Assembly (NCBI RefSeq): GCF_009711205.1
Contig: NZ_WMIG01000003.1
Location: 238,438-302,437, forward strand
DNA: 64,000 nucleotides
Source of the DNA: Paracoccus litorisediminis
GTDB lineage: Bacteria; Pseudomonadota; Alphaproteobacteria; Rhodobacterales; Rhodobacteraceae
Direction: 5' to 3'
Positions 60,386 through 64,000 of the stretch are shown here, one piece after another. The position numbers were made by a program, and so were the translations under genes. Under the pieces are notes generated by a model. It saw only the letters and a program-made list of their open reading frames with translations. It did no database searches and was not told the origin of the DNA. Each line of letters starts with the position of its first letter. Within the stretch, counting starts at the first letter, position 1.

Positions 60386-62833
60386 ATGGACATGCAGCAG
60401 GAACGCAACCCGGCCGAGCGGTCCCTGGATCGCGGCTGGAACCTGACCCGGATCGGCGGGGCGGAATCCCTGCCGATGGATTTTCCGGGGGACATCCATT
60501 CCGTGCTGCTGGCGCATGGCGTCATCGCCGATCCCTATTGGCGCGACCGGGAAACCAGCCTTGACTGGGTGCATGACAGCGAATGGCTGGCCGAGCGCAG
60601 CTTTGCCTTTGACGGGGCCGAGGGGCGGCAGACGCTGACGCTGGAAGGGGTCGACTGCCATGCCGTCGTGACCCTGAACGGCATCGAGATCGGCCGCCCG
60701 GCCAGCCGTTTCCTGCGCCATGATTTCGACGTGACCGACGCGCTGGTGCGGGGCACGAACCAGCTGTCGATCCGCTTCCTGTCGAACTCGGCCGTCGCGC
60801 GGGACAAGGCCGCGAGCGCACCGTTCCCGGTGCCGCATATCCATTGGAACAACCGCCTGCCGCATTACAATTTCCTGCGAAAGCCGCAATGCGATGCGGG
60901 CTGGGACTGGAACATCGCGCTTAGTCCGATCGGCGTGCATGGCGGTATCCGTCTGCGGCGCAGCGCCGCCCTGCGGCTGGATGATGTGGCTCTGCGCCAG
61001 ATCCATCAGGGCGGCAAGGTGCGGCTGGAACTGGACCTGCTGACCGAGGTTTTCACGCCCATCGTCACCGATGCCGTGCTGCGCATCGACGGCAAGGTCA
61101 GCACCGAACGCCTTCAGCTTTGGCCGGGACCGAACCGCAGCCGCATCGCGGTCGAGATCGACGATCCGCGCCTGTGGTGGCCTGCCGGGCATGGCGCGCA
61201 GGACATGTATGACCTTGACCTGCGCATCGGCGACCAGACCCGCAGCCTGCGCATCGGCTTGCGCCAGATCGAATTGCTGACGGACGCCGATGATATCGGC
61301 CACCGCTTCGCCTTTCGCGTCAACGGGCGTCAGATCTTCATGCGCGGCGCGAACTGGATTCCCGCCGATGCGCTGCCTGCCCGCGCCACGCCGCAAGCGG
61401 TCGCCGACCTGCTGGACAGCGCCGCTCTGGCCAATATGAACATGATCCGGGTCTGGGGCGGTGGCTGCTATGAGCCGGATTTCTTCTATCAGATGTGTTC
61501 CGAACGCGGGCTGCTGGTCTGGCAGGATTTCATGTTCGCCTGCAACCTTTATCCGGCGCAGGACCGCGAATGGCTCGATCTGGTCCGGCTTGAGGCTCGC
61601 CAGCAGGTTCGCCGCCTGTCCGCGCATCCCTGCATGGCGCTGTGGTGCGGCGACAATGAACTGGTCGGCGCGATCGGCTGGTTTCCCGAAAGCCGCAAGG
61701 ACCGCGACCGCTACCTTGCGCTTTACGACCGGCTGAACCACGCGCTGGAGGAGGTCGTCGCGACAGAATGCCCCGATGTGCCGTGGTGGCCCAGTTCTCC
61801 GTCAGTCGGGCCGCTGAATTTCAGCGATGGCTGGCATGACGATACCAGCGGCGACATGCATTTCTGGGATGTCTGGCACTCGGCCAAGGATTTCGAACAT
61901 TACCGCAGCGTCCAGCCGCGTTTCTGTTCTGAATTCGGCTTCCAGTCCTTCCCCTCGGCGCGGGTGATTGCCAGCTTTACCGATGCGGCCGACCGCAACC
62001 TGTCCTCGCGCGTGATGGAGGTGCATCAGCGCAATCCCGGCGGCAACAGCCGCATCGTCGAGACGCTGGTCCGCTATTTCCCCTTTCCCGACCGGTTCGA
62101 GGATCTGGTCTGGCTCAGCCAGATCTCGCAGGGCTTGGCGATGAAAACCGCGATCGAAAGCTGGCGGCTGTCAAAGCCGCGCTGCATGGGCACGCTGTAT
62201 TGGCAGTTGAACGACACCTGGCCGGTGGCCAGCTGGTCCAGCCTTGAATATGGCGGCGGCTGGAAGGCGATGCATTACATGGCGCGGCGCTTCTATGCCC
62301 CGGTGATGGTGGCGGCCCGCCCCGATCCGGCGACCGGGGAAATCGTGCTTACGGCGGTCAATGACACGCCCGCGCCGGTCGCGCTGACGGTTGCGCTGCA
62401 AGCGGTGCGTTTCGCGGGTGCGGGGCAGGCCTTGGGCGAATGGCGCGTCACCTGTCCGCCGGACCGCGCCGTCGAAATCGCGCGGCTGCCGGGCGTCGCC
62501 GCCGATGCCTTTCTGCATTTCGACTGGCAGGACGACAGCGGCGCGCATCAGGGTCAAAACGAATACCTGCCACTGCGGCCCAAGGAATATGACCTTGGTT
62601 CGCCGGTCATCTCTGCCACGCCCGGCATGTCGCCCGAGGGTGTCCCTACGGTGACACTGACAAGCGACCGTCCGGCGCTTTGGGTGACATGGGATCTGGG
62701 CGGCGATACGATATGGTCCGACAATTGCATCACCCTGCTTCCCGGACAGCCTCGGACCTTGCAGGCGCTGCGCCTCAGGCGGGCGCGGCTGCCGGTCCTG
62801 CCGCCCGAGGCGAGGGCTTTGAAAGGTCCATGA
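60386..62833 (+). CDS. GH2 family beta-mannosidase
   Basis: This 815-residue glycoside hydrolase has the GH2 domain order: sugar-binding N-terminal domain, Ig-like domain, then a TIM barrel. The catalytic acid/base is Glu425 in WCGDNEL and the nucleophile is Glu516 in FCSEFGFQSFP. WGGGCYEPDFFYQMCSERG and MGTLYWQLNDTWPVASWS are characteristic of beta-mannosidases. No signal peptide is present, so it acts on imported mannosides in the cytoplasm, releasing mannose. The stop overlaps the LacI gene by ATGA. It is divergent from the transporter, which supplies its substrate. Confidence 0.93.
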   Translation: MDMQQERNPAERSLDRGWNLTRIGGAESLPMDFPGDIHSVLLAHGVIADPYWRDRETSLDWVHDSEWLAERSFAFDGAEGRQTLTLEGVDCHAVVTLNGIEIGRPASRFLRHDFDVTDALVRGTNQLSIRFLSNSAVARDKAASAPFPVPHIHWNNRLPHYNFLRKPQCDAGWDWNIALSPIGVHGGIRLRRSAALRLDDVALRQIHQGGKVRLELDLLTEVFTPIVTDAVLRIDGKVSTERLQLWPGPNRSRIAVEIDDPRLWWPAGHGAQDMYDLDLRIGDQTRSLRIGLRQIELLTDADDIGHRFAFRVNGRQIFMRGANWIPADALPARATPQAVADLLDSAALANMNMIRVWGGGCYEPDFFYQMCSERGLLVWQDFMFACNLYPAQDREWLDLVRLEARQQVRRLSAHPCMALWCGDNELVGAIGWFPESRKDRDRYLALYDRLNHALEEVVATECPDVPWWPSSPSVGPLNFSDGWHDDTSGDMHFWDVWHSAKDFEHYRSVQPRFCSEFGFQSFPSARVIASFTDAADRNLSSRVMEVHQRNPGGNSRIVETLVRYFPFPDRFEDLVWLSQISQGLAMKTAIESWRLSKPRCMGTLYWQLNDTWPVASWSSLEYGGGWKAMHYMARRFYAPVMVAARPDPATGEIVLTAVNDTPAPVALTVALQAVRFAGAGQALGEWRVTCPPDRAVEIARLPGVAADAFLHFDWQDDSGAHQGQNEYLPLRPKEYDLGSPVISATPGMSPEGVPTVTLTSDRPALWVTWDLGGDTIWSDNCITLLPGQPRTLQALRLRRARLPVLPPEARALKGP

Positions 62834-63873
62834 TGGAGCGCCCCCCGAACACCCCACCCGTCACGCTCAAGACCATCGCGGGTGAGCTTGGCGTGTCGGT
62901 CACCACGGTCGCGCGCGCGTTGAAGGACGGCCACAAGATCGGCCCGGACATGGTCCAGAAAGTGCGCGAAACCGCCGAGCGTCTGGGCTATGTCCGCAAT
63001 CTGGAAGGGGCCAAGCTGCGCACCGGCAAGACCCTGATCGCCATGGCACTTCTGGATTTCGCCGATGAGGAAGAAATCGGCGATTCCGGCACGGTCGGTT
63101 TGCTGAACGGCCTTCACAAGGGGCTGGCCGGGACCGATTACGCCGTGCGCGCCGTGCCCGCGACCCATGACAGTCTGGGCCGCATCCACGAGGTCGTGCG
63201 CGGCCGTCTTGCCGACGGCGTGATCTTTGACCTGATCGAGTTGCAGGACGCCCGCGTGCGCTACCTGCTTGAGGCCGATTTCCCCTTTGTCACCTTTGGC
63301 CGGACCGAGCTGTTTTCGGAACATGCCTGGTTCGATGTCGATAACGAATTCGCCGCCTGGCAAAGCACCGATGCGCTGCTGCGTGATGGCTGCCGCCGTA
63401 TCGCCATGATCGACGGCGACACCCGCTATACTTTCGTGCGCCAGCGCGTGCGCGGCTATGAACGCGCGCTGCGCGAACACGGGATCGAACCCGACCCGGT
63501 CCTGCGCCACCATTCCCGCCTTGCCGCCGACGTGGCGCGGGCGGCAGCGCCGCCGTTGCTGGAGCGGGGGGTGGACGGTTTCGTCTGTTCGAACGAGTTG
63601 ACGTTTCTGGGTGCACGGGCGGGTGTGCGCGACCGCATCGGTGACGAGGTGCGCGGCATCGGTTTTGCCCTGCGCTCGGGGACGCGGATCGACCGCTATG
63701 TCGCGACCAAGGTCCACGCCTCGCATTTCTCGCATCGGGCGACGGGTCAGGCGCTGGCGGAACTGCTGCTGAAGCGCATCAACGGCACCGACCCGCGCCA
63801 ATGCCAGAAACTGGCAAGGACCACGCTGATCACGACCATGGACGGGCGTGAGCTGGTTGTGGTTTCAGGCTGA
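62830..63873 (+). CDS. LacI family regulator (sugar locus 2)
   Basis: The 347-residue LacI/GalR protein has an HTH with LKTIAGELGVSVTTVARALKDGHKIG and a sensor domain starting LIAMALLDFADEEE. The ATGATG start overlaps the mannosidase stop. The hinge helix region GYVRNLEGAKLRTGKT is normal. It probably represses the mannosidase and transporter promoters via the palindromes at 60350 and 60223, with a mannose derivative as inducer. It is only moderately similar to the locus 1 regulator. Confidence 0.92.
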   Translation: MMERPPNTPPVTLKTIAGELGVSVTTVARALKDGHKIGPDMVQKVRETAERLGYVRNLEGAKLRTGKTLIAMALLDFADEEEIGDSGTVGLLNGLHKGLAGTDYAVRAVPATHDSLGRIHEVVRGRLADGVIFDLIELQDARVRYLLEADFPFVTFGRTELFSEHAWFDVDNEFAAWQSTDALLRDGCRRIAMIDGDTRYTFVRQRVRGYERALREHGIEPDPVLRHHSRLAADVARAAAPPLLERGVDGFVCSNELTFLGARAGVRDRIGDEVRGIGFALRSGTRIDRYVATKVHASHFSHRATGQALAELLLKRINGTDPRQCQKLARTTLITTMDGRELVVVSG

Positions 63874-63897
63874 GCCGCGACCCTGACGTTCATGAGG

Positions 63898-64000
63898 TTA
63901 GGGCAGGGGGTCGATTTCGGACATCAGTTTTTCTCGGAAGACTTCGGCGGGGGTGCGATAGCCAAGGCGTGGCATTGAGCCGGTGACAAATGGCGATGAT
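63898..64000 (-). pseudogene. 3' end of IS30-like transposase gene, probably frameshifted
   Basis: The minus strand ends with PRLGYRTPAEVFREKLMSEIDPLP, the C-terminal text of IS30-family transposases. Immediately upstream the matching frame shifts: the neighbouring frame reads IIAICHRLNATP, which normally continues into PRK-C-LGYRTP. An 11-bp loss at the GCCACG/CC junction would explain the break. The rest of the element, including its inverted repeat, lies beyond the window, so the insertion's size and activity are unknown. The family call rests on a short stretch. Confidence 0.6.

Noticed and set aside
1..64000. tRNA, rRNA or CRISPR features
   Set aside because: I saw no cloverleaf-like or rRNA-like sequence and no array of regularly spaced repeats on either strand. 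The only strong direct repeat is the in-gene 333-bp duplication.

Overview
The window is GC-rich alphaproteobacterial DNA and looks like part of a large plasmid or chromid of a Rhodobacteraceae bacterium, most likely Paracoccus or a close relative. The main evidence is a complete repABC replication/partition module (repA, repB and repC, minus strand, 14.5-17.9 kb). It carries three copies of the perfect 16-bp palindrome GTTGACAGCTGTCAAC, which fits the RepB parS pattern. The taxon is inferred from gene content and base composition; no marker gene is present.

Layout. 1-3.9 kb: four-gene minus-strand operon (two luciferase-type flavin monooxygenases, an M20 amidohydrolase, a cut GNAT acetyltransferase), the same gene set as Bacillus S-alkylcysteine salvage. 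4.0-10.6 kb: sugar locus 1 (AGE-family isomerase, LacI regulator, binding-protein ABC transporter). 10.7-14.4 kb: an SbcC/YhaN-like ATPase and SbcD/YhaO-like nuclease directly downstream of repC, with one parS inside the ATPase gene. 14.5-17.9 kb: repABC with a candidate antisense RNA and oriV. 18.1-18.8 kb: AbrB/PIN (VapBC-type) toxin-antitoxin pair. 18.9-22.1 kb: periplasmic molybdenum hydroxylase with its 2Fe-2S subunit and a CxxCH protein. 22.1-26.3 kb: RND efflux pump. 26.6-28.0 kb: GntP-type permease.

28.0-39.0 kb: urea/short-chain-amide system. A rare histidine kinase fused to an NCS1 transporter, plus a LuxR-type response regulator, is divergent from a UrtABCDE-like ABC transporter, formamidase FmdA and FmdB. 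39.2-44.3 kb: outer-membrane barrel, TIGR03032-like protein and a large VCBS/RTX secreted protein. 44.4-45.4 kb: a Gfo/Idh/MocA oxidoreductase.

45.6-54.0 kb holds the most unusual locus. It has a betaine-type ABC transporter (ProV, ProW and two ProX-like binding proteins), a HalD/ArpA-like 2-oxoglutarate oxygenase, a LysR regulator, a HutC-like GntR regulator, and a histidine-ammonia-lyase homologue in which the MIO-forming Ala-Ser-Gly is replaced by Tyr-Leu-Thr and the catalytic Tyr280 position is Met. Together these suggest uptake and trimethylamine elimination from an aromatic betaine such as ergothioneine or hercynine. This is inference.

54.1-63.9 kb: sugar locus 2 for beta-mannosides (ABC transporter, GH2 beta-mannosidase, LacI, TIM-barrel isomerase, dehydrogenase). 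The right edge holds the 3' end of an IS30-like transposase gene that appears frameshifted. Most operons show tight ATGA-type overlaps. No intergenic gap exceeds about 300 bp, and I saw no rRNA, tRNA or CRISPR.
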